Made by a program: the position numbers and the translations under genes. From Lentinula raphanica (taxonomy: Eukaryota > Basidiomycota > Agaricomycetes > Agaricales > Omphalotaceae), in assembly GCA_027919835.1 (NCBI GenBank), contig JANVFP010000059.1, positions 26,780 to 90,779 on the forward strand: a stretch of 64,000 nucleotides of DNA, read 5' to 3'. Below, one piece after another: positions 23,161 to 35,215 of the stretch. Every line of letters begins with the position of its first letter. The first letter of the stretch is position 1. A model generated the notes under the pieces. That model ran no database searches. It saw only the letters and a program-made list of their open reading frames with translations, and was not told the origin of the DNA.

Positions 23161-24537
23161 CTCTTTCGTCAGACTCATACAGACTCTATAGTACTGACAA
23201 TCGTTTCGGCGTTTCGTGGTAGTCGCTCAGGTGAGCATGGTTCACCCTTTGCAGTGTACGACGAGTAAGAAAAAATTATTAGAATGATGCCAATGGTAAC
23301 GGTGGTCGGAAGAGGAGTTTCCTTCTCACTGTCAAATTCGTTGAACATACATAATATACAAGCAGCTAAGATATAAGCCAAAAGATTGCAGCAGACTAGA
23401 CTAAACCTCTTCTCTCACTACGGCAGACCCCATATTATTCCGGCGATATATATCATGAAAGCGATAAGGATTATAGTTATTAATAATCAATGTATATATG
23501 TCCAGAAATAGATCATCTTATCTGCCCAATTCCTATAAGGAAAGAGATTGTCAATATCAAGCTAAATTTCAGGTGATACCATGATAGAAAATGTTTATCT
23601 GGGCCATAGGCAAAAGACCTTCAGGTTTCTGAGAATCATGTCCTTTGTTTCGAGGGATATATACTTAGAAAATGATTGTAATTATCAATGTAAGAAACCC
23701 AAGACTCTCATGACAAATTTCGGGGATAAATGTTATCAAATTGCCTTGTGTCTTTCTTGCGACAAAGACTATCTCTTTCAGCTGAAAAATAAAATGGGTA
23801 AGCAATGGGTACTCAGTGGGTACTCAGTGGGTACTCAGTGGGTGCCCAATGGGTGCTCAATGCATACTCAATGCATACTCAATGTGTACTCAACGGGTAT
23901 TCAATGCGTGCTGGATGGACATCAATCGAGAGATTGTCGGGCGTAGGTCGACACTCTGCGGACATTTTGTTCTGTCGCAATCCACGTGATCGAAAAGCGC
24001 CGCTTGACCGATTTTCGTCTTCATTCTATGTAGATCCAGTCAGGATCTTATCGATTATGTACTGTAGGAAGGAAGGTCTGTTCGATTACGGGGGAAAAAT
24101 TCTTTCGATTTCGATTTACAGATACGAGACTTGTAGAAAGCTATCCATGTTGAAAGACAACAAACACACCGATGATTCGTCTGGGATCCTGAGAGCTGCA
24201 TCAGTATCTGCATAACATCACAAGCGAACTTACACTACTTGACACGAGAACAGCCGAATGATTGGTGTTCTCTTGGAAGTGGGTGCGACGATACGAATGA
24301 AACTTGCAGACTCCGTCGATATAGTGACCTAGCGGGTACTTGTTAACAGTGCAACACGTAGTAAATACCGTAGCACGTATCTTTAAGTGTTCATTCAAAT
24401 ATGTTGTGTCTCGTGTATGTTGCGTTCTTGGTACGGGACTATTTCATGGTATAAATACAATTGTGATTTCTATCTATGTTACTATAACTGGATGAAAATC
24501 AGCAAACAGTTTCGTCGAAGGAGATAGAACACGAACC
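23161..24537. other. Gene-poor stretch with a short tandem repeat
   Basis: There are no convincing genes. Open frames at 23581-23946 and 23805-24215 run through the 11-bp tandem repeat and owe their length to it. Confidence 0.5.
23806..23920 (+). repeat. 11-bp tandem repeat (minisatellite), about 10 copies
   Basis: Degenerate units of the type CAGTGGGTACT, CAATGGGTGCT and CAATGCATACT follow each other without a gap. The 11-bp period is not a multiple of three and is close to one turn of the helix. Confidence 0.85.
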
Positions 24538-25039
24538 TCACGCCCTTGCGACCCTTTCTAGTAGAGGACGGACGATCTTTGTCCACACGATTGAGCGTTT
24601 GGCATTGAATCGAAAGATTTCTACGTGAACTTTGCGGCCTTGATAGAGCGTTTGCGCGATGAGTGTACACAGAATGGTCAAACTCACATTGATGACAGTA
24701 AGCTTTGGGTCTATCAGCGCATTTGAACTCCAGTAGAAGGTGAGCTAGAGACTCTGCGACAATATATCGGTGAGCATACCAATATGAGTGAGTGATACAC
24801 GTACCAGCCCTTCGTCGCTTCGAAACGCTTACAGGCGGCATCCACACACGAGTGGAGGATGGGCACTGCCTATTCCACTGTGCTTTCCTTCGATTATAAT
24901 CCTTCGCCATTCCCACCTTCCAATGGTGGCCGTGTTCAACGAAAGCGTACAGCACACCGGGACCATCTGCACGCGATGTCAGACGTGCCCGCCTAGACCT
25001 ATACAGGGAGCGCAAAATGCGATAAGATCGCCGGACCAT
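24538..25039 (-). CDS. Small GIY-YIG-like (T5orf172-type) protein
   Basis: Three exons (25039-24805, 24753-24688, 24638-24538) give 133 residues, from MVRRSYRILRSLYRSRRARL to LLERVARA, all in phase. The core GVLYAFVEHGHHWKVGMAKD then RRKAQW resembles the start of GIY-YIG-fold domains of the T5orf172 kind (a Y-x-F strand, a K-V-G helix start, and a downstream Arg). The second half gives ESLAHLLLEFKC, CHQCGRKVHVEIFRF, also typical of this basidiomycete group, with a Cys pair and a His-Val-Glu segment. GIY-YIG folds often cut DNA. Here the key Tyr pair is not standard, so nuclease activity is doubtful. It stands alone, with no operon-like partner. The cellular role is unknown. Confidence 0.72.
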
Positions 25040-25700
25040 TGCTTGGGATGAAAGACTGAGTTTTTAGGGAAGACAAGCGGATTATGAAAGAAACGAAGGA
25101 AGTAGAGGTGATCGAGGGCTTCTAGTTGTGATTGGTGGATGGGCAAGATGCTTGAGATTGCCTAGTGACTGTGCTGAGCAGAAGAGAGCACTATTGCTCT
25201 GGATTGTGGGTGGATGTAAGATGATCTTGAGTTGTGAGAGTGGAAGTGTGATGAATTGAGTCAAGAAAGCCTGATGTCGATGGGATCAGCTATTTTTGTA
25301 GATATTGATGGCTGCTACATCTTTCGCGAACCGCGACGCGGTCCCCAAGGCATGCTACTCTACAAGCCGGTATGCAACGAAAACGAAAACAAACGCGATG
25401 ATACGATAATGTTTTCCGTATTCCGTCCGCCACCAAGGGCTCACGAAACAATCGAGAAACCATACCAAGAAACCGTACATGATCGTTGGTCGTCTTCACG
25501 CTGCTGGAAGCATCTTGAATTAGTACTTTTCCATCCACGCTAAGGTACTTCGAATTTCGTATTCGTATCGCCGGAGCCATATATACCATATCATGAGCCC
25601 GGTAAACGACAGAGAATTGTAAATATCATCCGTCGCCAAACGTTGACGACTTCGAGCAAAGTAGATTGAGAAGAACAAGCTGAGTCCTAAAAGGGATATC
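25040..25700. other. No supported gene; several short frames
   Basis: Minus-strand frames near 25290-25702 include WLRRYEYEIRSTLAWMEKY, which has protein-like composition. No start, splice partner or family can be assigned. It may be more gene debris bordering the pseudogene block. Confidence 0.4.
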
Positions 25701-25779
25701 AATCATTCTCCCATACTTATATAGCAGCCCCTGAGTCATGAGCTGTATAGGAATGCGTATGGAACAAGAGAAGAGTAGA

Positions 25780-26190
25780 AAGTCACCCTCGCGATTGATG
25801 AGTGGTCCATATGAATCTCTGGAGCACCCGATTTCCTGCGACGACAACACGAAGGATAGCAAATGCAGTATTTTGACGAGAAGTCTCCTCGATATCCGGT
25901 GTAAATACTCGCCACTGATTCGTTGCCGTATTCGGCCCAGCGTTTCTTGATGACATCGTGGTGAGCTTGAGTGGGTTTTGCGATACGTTCGTAATAAGTG
26001 CCCCCGAGATCTTTGTCGTAAAGGTCTTCGAGACGTTCTTGAAGAATTTGAGCCTTGCTTTTCTTGCCAGATGCGTTGAGAGTATGATGAGAAGGACACC
26101 AGTTTCTGTGTGATTCGACGCGTTTGTAATGAGGGGAAGAAGAGAAGATTCGTTCGTTCGTGGTACAAGTCCATTTGGCTTGTGAATCAA
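25780..26190 (-). pseudogene. Chimeric gene debris: unknown fragment plus a second UTP20 scrap
   Basis: Reading the minus strand, an unidentified coding-like segment (QILQERLEDLYDKDLGGTYY, then RIAKPTQAHHDVIKKRW) runs to about 25930. It changes abruptly into FTPDIEETSRQNTAFAILRV. The latter is the same UTP20 block found at about 27870-27990, so this is a second, diverged copy of that exon. The frame shifts between the two parts. No start, stop or splice sites rescue it. It is best seen as debris from duplication near the UTP20 pseudogene. Confidence 0.6.
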
Positions 26191-26469
26191 ACGCGTCATT
26201 TAAATCGCGACATGATCAAAACATACACAAGGGGAAGGGGACAGCTGGGGAAAGCCAAAGGCCTTGGTGGAGATGACGACATACGGAGATCTCTTCATAT
26301 GGAAAGAAAAGTTCTAAACTGGGTGAGAGAGGCCGTAGGCAAATCCAAACGAGGACATGGCCCAGAGCACGAGTCGAATGGACAAACCACGCACACCCAG
26401 GAATGAGCACGACAAGTGGTAGGGAAGATGGACGACGAGCGTGTTGAACGTGTTCAGAAAAGAAAGGCT

Positions 26470-28222
26470 GAGGATGTAAGCGGAGGGGAAGATGCACGAG
26501 CGAAAGTTCTGAGTTCGCCTAGAAAGCAAAGCGTGCTTGAGTCATCGTAAGGCGTTACAACGAAGGATCTTACTCATTTTAGGATCTCGAATGGTATCGT
26601 CCTCAACGATGCGATACATGGGCGAAAGAACGTGAATGAGCAAACGTTCGAGAGCTGTAGCATCGAAGTAACTGAAGCGGCGAAACAGTGAAGCACGGCA
26701 AACGGCTGATGGTACCAATTGGGCTAAAGAGCTACTATTGAGATTCTGAAGGAGAACTTGAAGATTAGAACGCTCACCCGTCCTGTTGGATGCTTCCTTT
26801 TGGCGATGAGAGCAGACCTTATCTGATACGACAGCTTGGAGAACATCCAAGGTAAGGATGGTCTTTTTGAGAAACGTCCGCGTCATCTTCGTTCATCATC
26901 GTGCCAGTCATCTGCTGCGATTGAGTCGCCATCAGTATCCGTTGCAAGGGGAATGGTAGCATAACATCTTCCGATGAAGAATAGATTCTTGACAGTCTGG
27001 AGGCTGAGATTATCGTCCAGATGTTCGCTTTTTGACTGCTGGCACAGTTTTTGAGCATCAGTTCTCATGCCCGACCTTGAAAGAGGCGAGAAATGCGCGC
27101 TGTTGTCAGCTAGAGGAGTATGTATTGTTGCAAGACTGAAGAAGGTCCCAAGTAGACGCGAAGAAGCTGTCCGAACCCATGCATGAGGGAAGAGCAGGTG
27201 ATTCACAACTAGGCTCCAGTCAATAGCCTTCGACTCAGGCACAAGTTCCGGACAGACCTTTGCGACCTTTGATAAAGTCGTCAAACAATGATATGGAAGT
27301 TGCCATTCAAGATCGACAGCCATAGAATCATCGTCAATATTTTCAATCTGCTTAGCGCTCTCCTCTAACGATGCTTGTACATCCTCGAGTATCGAAGAGG
27401 TGAAAGCACCCACTTCTTTCTCGAGTGCATCAACCATCAACCCGTACACCTGTGCCGACACACGGACCAAGGGAGTTTGGGTGCGCTGCAAAGACCAAGT
27501 GTGCAGATGGGATAACATCTCAGACCTATTGCGCTCACCGAGACGACCGACCAACACTTTGACAAGATGGGCTGCCATTTCTCGGCACTTGGATGAATCA
27601 TCGTTTGCTAAGACCATGACCAGGGCGACGAAAAGTAAGTCTGAGTACTCCTGGATAACACCGGTCTGAAATTTGGAGATCATAGCTCCAAGCAGCTCTA
27701 ACGCTCTTTCGTCCGCTTCCGAATTCGTACGACAAGTTCTTGGTCAGGAATGTCATCTGGTTTCGAAGTCGACCTTTGCCTTGGGGGTAATCAAGCAGGA
27801 ACTATAGCAGAACACTTCGACAGAGTTCCTGTAATTGTGCTGACTGGCTGGTGACCATGATTTCGGAGACCTTGTCCATGATATCGTAAATCTCGGGGAC
27901 AACGAACTTCCTCGCAACAACAGCACGAAGGATGGCAAATGCAGTGTTGACGAGAACTCTCCTCAATATCCGGTGTGATGATTTCAAGTAGGAAAGTAAG
28001 ATCTCTCTCCTTGACATTAACGGCTGGTCCATGACGGAATATGGTTGACAGTGTCTTTGGAGCAGTCTGAGCCACCTCTGATTCAGTCGTGAGAATATGT
28101 TTCACGATGTCCAGAGTTTGCCTGATGTACACAGGCAAAGATTTAGACAGCGGAAATCAGCACAGGGGAACTGGTCGAGTAAAGTGTGTCACCAACGGCC
28201 ACGGCATTGTTTCTAGACGGGA
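26470..28222 (-). pseudogene. UTP20: UTP20 pseudogene, 3' part
   Basis: UTP20 is a very large helical-repeat protein of the small-subunit processome, needed for 18S rRNA maturation in the nucleolus. The minus strand here reads its late region in order: LDLLNTSL, GDTLYSTSSPVLISA, PVYIRQTLDIVKHIL, TPDIEESSRQ, AFAILRAVVARKFVVPEIYD, LCRSVLL, FLLDYPQGKGRLRNQMTF and MISKFQTGVIQ. It then continues to VLSPMYRIVEDDTIRDPKM. Damage is plain. A 2-nt loss after SSRQ (compared with the scrap at 25.9 kb) shifts the frame. A TAG replaces a codon before FLLDYP, a further shift lies in RKSALELL, and more breaks occur near the 3' end. A 266-codon stretch (27683-26883) remains open. Confidence 0.82.
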
Positions 28223-28261
28223 AATAACTCCAGTCTGTTGAAAGTCGAATCGATCCCGGGT

Positions 28262-31200
28262 AGGGAGGTGTTGAGAAGGTCTAACCCAAAGACCACACTT
28301 GTTCCGGATCAGTCATACGATGCACACGGACACTCGGACCAAACTTCAGGCCATTCATATCCTGAGGAGTGATGAGGATATACTGCTTCTTGTCCGACTG
28401 GTTTTCAGTATCAATCTGTGCAAGGTTGTATGAGCAATAACCAAGTCGAACAAAGATTACGAAACTTACCATCATCTTCCTACTGATACGTTTACAGTTG
28501 ACTGCATCCATGAACAGATCGATCATCTGAAAAGGAAACCAAAATCAATGACCTTCAAAATCGAAGGGATGCTTATCATACCGACACATCTGAAGGGGCA
28601 CCCTATGGACTCCCAGAGCGAGAGTAAGAGACACATAGTGGGAAAAGGTTTTCTCCTTCATTCACACTGAGGATCTTTCTCGTTAGAACCATCTTGTGTA
28701 CCCAACTGATTGTCCGTTCGTACCTACTATACGCCAAGTGTTCATCAACAGACTTCCTTGTTGATCTTTTTTCAAATGGCTACCTTTAGCGATAAAACTG
28801 ATTCGTGATGAGTGAACAAGATATTTCCGAAGTAGCCTCTTTGAAATAGGTTGTAGCGAAAGACCATCTTGCAACGAAGAGCGATATGGTGTCGGCATTC
28901 TTGCCATCGTGAAAGTTGTGCAGCTAGGGAAGCTTTCAGAATATACCAAATTTACGTGAGCGACGATCAGTATACCGTAGCTTTCACCGGGTACCTTGTT
29001 TGAGTTCAACATCTACTTGTAATCTTTCCGCGTCTTGTCCAGCTCCAGTCTCTCTTTCGTTACGTTGACTTCCTTGATGATTTCGTCAACAGTAGCCCTC
29101 TGCCTGCGATGGAGGGAGTCATTCTGATGATATGATGAACAGCACGTTACCTCTTCTCTCGCTCTGCCAACACACGTTTGACATTGTCCATCTGTCTTTG
29201 AATCTCCTCCGGTTTTCTGTTTGGCTCGACTCCACCTATTTCAGCATCAATATTGACAGACCTCAGACTCCTCCGTGGTAGTTCTAAGCACTTCAGCCTC
29301 TGCAATCTTCATATCGGCCTCTCTCTGCTTCGTTTCATGATTTGAACCGCTCGTTACGCGTTCATCCTAGCTTCATTGCTACTGTGACTTTGTCCTACGC
29401 ATACAATTGCTGACTCAAGTGCGCGCACGAAGAGTTCCCTTTTTTAGCTCACCTGAACCTCGCTTTGCCTGTCGTTGAAATCACGGATTTGCTTCCGGAG
29501 GTCCGATTGCTAAAGAGCGACCCCACTGAGCGTGTGCGACAGTTGTTCTTTCACTCGTGCAACATCCTCAAATTGTTTGACATAGTCGTCCCTCTCTTGT
29601 TCTGCTCCCTATGATCAACGCGTAAATGGCAAACTACGATAGTATAGAGCGAATCTTACCAGCTTTACTTCCTGCAGACCTTGAATATTGACTGGGGTGT
29701 CTTCATTCGGCTCTTGCATGAAGGCTTGAATATCTCATCTAGCTTTCGAAAGCAGCTTATTGGCTTGACGAGAATCGTTCTGGAAAGGTGGATCTGCTTT
29801 TCTTCTTGTTTGAGCGTGGCGAATGTATTTGGCAAACGTTTTTTTCTGCCGAAAGAGGTCCATATTGCTGCTCTAGTGGTGTTCGTAAATTCTGTAGATA
29901 GCTTCATAAAGAACGCTGATTAATATTTTCCAAGACATCACAGCAAACACGTTCACGTACTTCTGACGTGTAGCAACATCTCCGTTCCGAAGCACCTGGC
30001 TAGACCTGGCTGCGCGGAAATGATCTGATAGGATTAGTAGACCCACCGCGATGCGAACTGTCAGCAAATTATTTTTCAGGAAATGAACATTGCTTACGGG
30101 AATCTTCTTACAACGTAACGATCCTGGGTCCATGCGAGACCACTACCGATACGACCAGATATTTGTTCGGCTTCTCTACGAGTGTGAAATAGAACCAATG
30201 ACTCAATCCTAGCCTGGATAATGGGTATCCGTTTGATGTCTTCATCGTCGACCTAAAATTCAATGATCAGTCATGTTGACAGGCAGAAAATATCTGTATG
30301 CAGACCTCCATCGCTCTCAAGATCGTCAAAACATCAGGATTAGGATCGCCAGAGCTAAAAATCAAATCGATCCTTCTCGTAGATGATGATCTGATTGTTC
30401 TTGCTAGATTCCGAGTATTTTGAATCAGCAACATGGCATTGCAACTAGCGAACACTCACAAATTGTGCAGGTGGAGCAGAATCTTGAGATTGTTCCTATC
30501 CTGTGGTTGGGTGACCCAGGGTGACCCGCAAACACTGTGGTAGAGCCACCCAGTTGAAAAGCGAGTAAGTCGGTCCAGGCATCGGGATCCTTGACCTTCA
30601 CATGAATACCTAGAGGTCCTAAATCTGCTGTATTTTTGCATCCACCTGGACCATCCCAGGTCCATACGCGGCGTACTTGTTATCTTGTTGGCGCTGTAAC
30701 TGGCTGAGAAGTCTGTCGGAGTTGGCGATTTCTTGTTTCAGCTGATTCAACTCTTTATCCTTTTCTTCACCCGTTCGCTGAATATCTTGAGTGCGCTGCA
30801 AATTAGTTGGTTTGGCAGTCTGAAGCTGCTGAATGAGCTCTTCTTGTTCCGCAACGATAGCGTGCGCTTTTTCGAGCTTGCGTTTGAACTGATCGCGTTT
30901 TTCCTACGTATCTTCGCTAACCGGCCCGTCTTTGCGGCGATTTTGGCATCGATTTCTTCCATTGAAGGTTTTGCTGCCGTGATAAATGTGTTGATCTCCT
31001 TCATGTCGGCCTACATATGGATTTTGAGTAATGTGCTATGTTTGTATTGATGATGACATGAAGATACACACGCCACACATTTCAGAATTTGAGCTTTGAG
31101 CGAATTCATCTCGGTCTTCGATTCATTCCTACGTTGATCGAGATCATCGATGTCACCAAGTTCTCTCATTTCGACTTCATCCATGGCGACGTCGTCGCTC

Positions 31201-31768
31201 GCCTGTCGCAAGTCGACCTGCGAAACAAAGAGGGTCAACCTCAACGAAGAATGACACAGGAAATTAATAAGAAACCTTACCGGAGCTGAGACTCTCATCA
31301 ACTTTCGTTCCTTGTCTCCTTGCATGCCCTACATTCTCCATCTTGGTCTGGAAGTCCTTCCCTTTCTCTCGTGCTTGCTCCCTCTGCTTCAAGGCTTGGG
31401 GCTTCTTGATATTCGACAGTGGTTTCGCGGAACGCCTGCTTGAGATCAGGAATCGCCTCTTTCTTGTTCTGAAAGACTTCGCTAGTGTTGGTAATGTTCT
31501 CGAGACAGATCTCGTATTCAGCAGCGAGCTGCGTTCCACGAAGGAAGAACTAAGAGATGAGCAACAGAACACGGTGAATTACATGATCCATACCTTGTCC
31601 TTGTCGGCCGGTGCCGACGCACTCAAAAGCAGTCGAGCAGCATCTAGGCAGTGTGAGCTCGAGTCATGATATCGGGAGGCAAGGATGGTTTACCTTGAGC
31701 GAGGACGTTTATAGGATTGTCGACTTGGATGTTATATGATCACAGATCGCAGATAACTCCTCTCTCTT
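28262..31768 (-). pseudogene. SMC6: SMC6 pseudogene fragment inserted in the UTP20 pseudogene
   Basis: SMC6 is the ATPase subunit of the SMC5/6 DNA-repair complex. The fragment starts in the N-terminal arm at VSHKREELSAICDH. It continues AARLLLSASAPADKDK and FFLRGTQLAAEYEICLENIT, through the coiled coils (MQRTQDIQRTGEEKDKELNQ) and hinge (DLGPLGIHVKVKDPDAW). It then reaches TMCLLLSLWESIGCPF, LFMDAVN and QYILITPQDMNGLKFGPSVR, ending HRMTDPEQ. The Walker A lobe is missing, so it is 5'-truncated. Introns are still present (for example after AQ and after DKDK), so it arrived as DNA, not by retrocopying. Frames break repeatedly: a TAG after KIQQI, a shift after VEYQEA, and a break in the ICDH region. 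It cannot make a working protein. Confidence 0.82.
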
Positions 31769-31789
31769 GTGGCTGACTACATTGCCTTC

Positions 31790-32660
31790 TAAGTCAGTTT
31801 AAGAGGTCAGAAAGAGTAGATGTTGATAGCCAAAAGAGTTATTGAAACTAAAATGGTCTGTGTGAACAGCAAACTGTCGTTTGGCTTTTACGATTGCATC
31901 GTCTTTCACGAATAGTTTCCTCCGGGAAGCCGTTTGTTGAAGGAAACGGAAATTTTGCATTATGAGAGTATGGCACAGCGACAGTAGATCCGAGGGCGTA
32001 ACGTGAGTATTCGCGCGCAAACTACTTGCGAAATGCTTCTACGCTTCGTCGACTGACTGCATTACTTTGATTGGTTCTGTCTTATGCATGAAGTCTCGGA
32101 GGCATAAGGAGCGCATTGGTCCTAGCCGAGGAGATGTGTTTGGCAGCGATATGGGACGAATCCAATCCTTTTGAGGCAGACTTAAATTCACGCAGTTTTG
32201 TCTTGAACCATTCTGCCTGGACGTCCTTGCCAGATTCACCGAATTCTGCAGTATGCAAGGTTGGAAGCACTACATCAAGGACATCGAATCCTTTTTCCTT
32301 CGTGACTTGGGCCAGCAAATGGTCAACGGTTGCCGTGAGTATATGAAGATGTGGATCGCGCAGCAACGCTGCCCTCAGCTCTCGGATGATCAACGGCAAG
32401 TATTCTGATCCCAACACGACTATTCGACACAGGGAGAAGGTGGAGGCTGACCGCGTCGGCAATCTGGCTGGTTGACCGTGTACTTGAATGTTGGCTGGGT
32501 AGTCTCGATGTCATCGCTTTCAACGTTGTCTTCTTCAACGATCCCTTGGTTACCTCCAGTAACCATGCAGCTCTCGGCGACCTTTATTGATTCTGAAAGG
32601 GACGAAGGGGGAAGGACGTCGAATTGCTGGAAGAAAGTGAGAAGATCTCATATTCCGTTC
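31790..32660 (-). pseudogene. UTP20: UTP20 pseudogene, 5' part
   Basis: The minus strand reads VIEEDNV-like acidic sequence (GIVEEDNVESDD), FKYTVNQP, EYLPLIIRELRAALLRDP and HLLAQVT. It then reads EFGESGKDVQAEWFKTKLRE, LDSSHIAAKHISSARTNALL, LLSLCHTLIMQNFRFLQQ and VKDDAIVKAKR, ending at HFSFNNSF. This directly precedes, in real UTP20, the block GLDLLNT that resumes at about 28222 on the other side of the SMC6 insert. Frame changes occur between SDD/VNQP and later blocks. The 5' two-thirds of the gene is absent, so the pseudogene was already partial. Confidence 0.8.
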
Positions 32661-34600
32661 ATAATTTATTTGGATCCGGATGACATGGACCAGGGAAAGG
32701 AAAGCTGAAGTACAAGCTTCCGTTAGTCGGTGTCATTGGTGTTGTGAGAATTAGAGCCGTGATTTTCATTGTCTGATCGAGAATCGGAATTGTCCACCCT
32801 CGGAGTGATCCGATCAATGGGGGTCCCAGTACACAGTCCGGGGACGAAGACTTTCGTCGTTTGGCACTGGTAGGGAAGAGTAGGGAAGGGGCAGACTAGA
32901 CTCTGCCATTTTCAGACTTTGAATGGTGTCAACGAGGGCGAGATCTTGAATGCAATCATTCAGTTATTCAAAGAAATCGAGGTAAAGAAGAATAAAGAAT
33001 CACCTCTCAAAATGAGCTGACGTCGAGTCGTTGAATTCGTAAGGACGAATACTTGAGTCGTGAGATTCGGGTATAAATGTAGCAGCGCAACTGGACCCGA
33101 GGTTACGAAGAAAGCGCAGGGACTCTCATGGTTCTCAAGTAAGGATCAACCGAGGGAGGAACGTACTCTCAACACCATAGAGTGGGGGAATGATGAGTAT
33201 CAGTGACGCTATGGGCGTGGCGAGGTCCGCTTCGTCGCGAGCTAAGTCCGCAGTGCGAGGACCGTCTCGCAACTGAGCTCTGCGGAAGGCTCTGGGTCAA
33301 GTTTACCGACATGCATCCGAGGCTAACCTTCGTGGTCACCACTCCAATTGATAACGGAGAAGAGGGACCACATCCTCTTAAGGATACTGAGCAGCCACTT
33401 CTCTGTTATGTTCCCGATCGTGCGCGCGCGCTGACGGATAAGATCAGTTGGGGTGGGGAGAGTTTGAGCTTCGGAGCAGAAAGCTCGGATGTTTTTCCTT
33501 TCTCTCCTTCCAGTCTGTCACTCTTGTTATTTCAATAGGCTGGCGTCCTCATTGTCGACCACGAGCTTCTACAGATGCCAAAATTGCCAGGAGAGGTTGT
33601 CGAGTCTTGGCCTCCGCTTGAATTATCAAGCAACCGGGTAGGTGGATATGCTGATTGTTCTGGGACAGGTTAACAGCGATGGTAGATGGTGACAGCGCAA
33701 ATAGAGCGAGCCAAGGAAATGATGTATAGATGAGGCTTGGACCCAAGGAGAGCCCTGAATGTCGATGATGAAGAGGATATCTAGGACGGTGAAGGAATAG
33801 TTTAAGGTCATTGCGGACCATGAATCACAATCTGAAGGATGTTTGCTTCGGGCAAAAAGGGAAATGTTAAGAATGCATTCACGTCATTCATCATCCGATA
33901 AGTACACTACTGACTATGATTTGTAGAATAGGGATCGACCAAGAGCTTGACATGCCAGCAACGTGATGCTCACAATGGGGGATTTCCAGATGCTCATAGA
34001 CATCGATGGGAGAATAGTGCTTGCTCTACTGTGAATTCTCTCCGTAATACTGTCTAAATCATCCTAAATGCCGTTTCCTCATGCTTCGCCGTTTACACTC
34101 ATCAAGATCAGGTTTCAATCAACCGTTCCCGTCATTTCTACGCATGGAGGCGCATGATAAGGCAGCAGACACTCAAAACTCGATCAGGAGATCGAAGTTG
34201 GTACATAGCTCTTCACCGAATACCGCTGATCCCGATCTCCTTCCGCCTTTTGACTGAGAGCTGAGCTCTGAGCACAGGATTACAAAGCATTCTGGCAGTT
34301 AAATCGGTTTCGTTAATCTTTGGGAATACATGAGCAAGTAGAATTGCAGTAGAGTTGTTTCGCAGTACAATGATCCTTCGCGAGGAGCGCGTGTAAACTC
34401 TTCTCTTCCATCATTCTGCTCTACCAAGACCAAAAGATTGAGAGTATGCTCTTTCAATACGAGAAGTGACTGACCTTGTACTCGATTTGCCAGGATGTTT
34501 TATACACCGGATGGCTCTAGCAGTATCTTTATAGGATCCCTACGAATATGAATTGTCTTCAAGTCTACGGGAAGTGACTGTTGAGTTCAAAAAATTTCCT
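32661..34600. other. Gene-poor stretch
   Basis: Nothing convincing is seen. A plus-strand frame at 33203-33538 (111 codons) lacks family resemblance and splice partners. Other frames are shorter. Confidence 0.5.
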
Positions 34601-34614
34601 CTTGTATAATATGG

Positions 34615-35215
34615 AAGTACCTTGAGCCAAACGCTCATCGGACGCTCATCGGACGCTCGTCGTATATTCTTATGTCGGTGCGATCTTCGTAAGCAAGGAG
34701 TGACCAGGTACCCAATGGCGCCGAATTCAAAGCCCGTATGAGATTACTAGCACGCTCAAAAAATGGTAATACAGCCTTCGAAGGATGTCGATGATTGGTT
34801 AAGCCTTCTCTCTGAACCAATTTAATGAATGATGAGAACCGCCTGAGAGGTACATGGACATGGATCGTTGGATAATTGGAATTCTTGCTTGATAGAGATT
34901 TCTGGGTCTAATTTACCGCCATTGGTAGATTACTTGTAGTATTGAGCAATGTGAATTTTCATGCTACTTACCTGGCGTACCTTTGAAGCTTGTTCTATGT
35001 CGGAACGCACTATTTTTCCGGGACATTGTTTATTGAAGTTCTGATTCCCAGTCGATCGAGATGTTGTTCGACAACCAAGTCCAGTTTTAGCACTCAACAT
35101 TCCCAATACATATGATATCACCTTGCTGCGCGTTCCCAGCGATCTTCTGAATTTCACGTCCACCTATGACCAATTTCTACACGCGCACTCTGAGGTTTCA
35201 CGAAAGAGACACTCA
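34615..35215. repeat. Diverged dispersed repeat, left part (relative near 52.8-53.6 kb)
   Basis: Two landmarks are shared in the same order with 52805-53650: AGCCAAACGCTCATCGGACG (34625; compare 52817) and the 16-mer ATGCTACTTACCTGGC (34961 and 53445). A blurred CCGGGACAT segment follows in both. Both copies then run into a foldback repeat. The repeat is non-coding as far as I can see. Confidence 0.5.

Noticed and set aside
23581..24215. Two plus-strand frames of 121 and 136 codons
   Set aside because: They owe their length to the 11-bp repeat and lack other coding signs.
26883..27683. A 266-codon open frame as a stand-alone gene
   Set aside because: It is the middle of UTP20 in a degenerate copy; broken frames on both sides show it is a surviving stretch of a pseudogene.
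33203..33538. Plus-strand 111-codon frame
   Set aside because: No recognisable features and surrounded by non-coding sequence; kept only as a remark in the intergenic entry.
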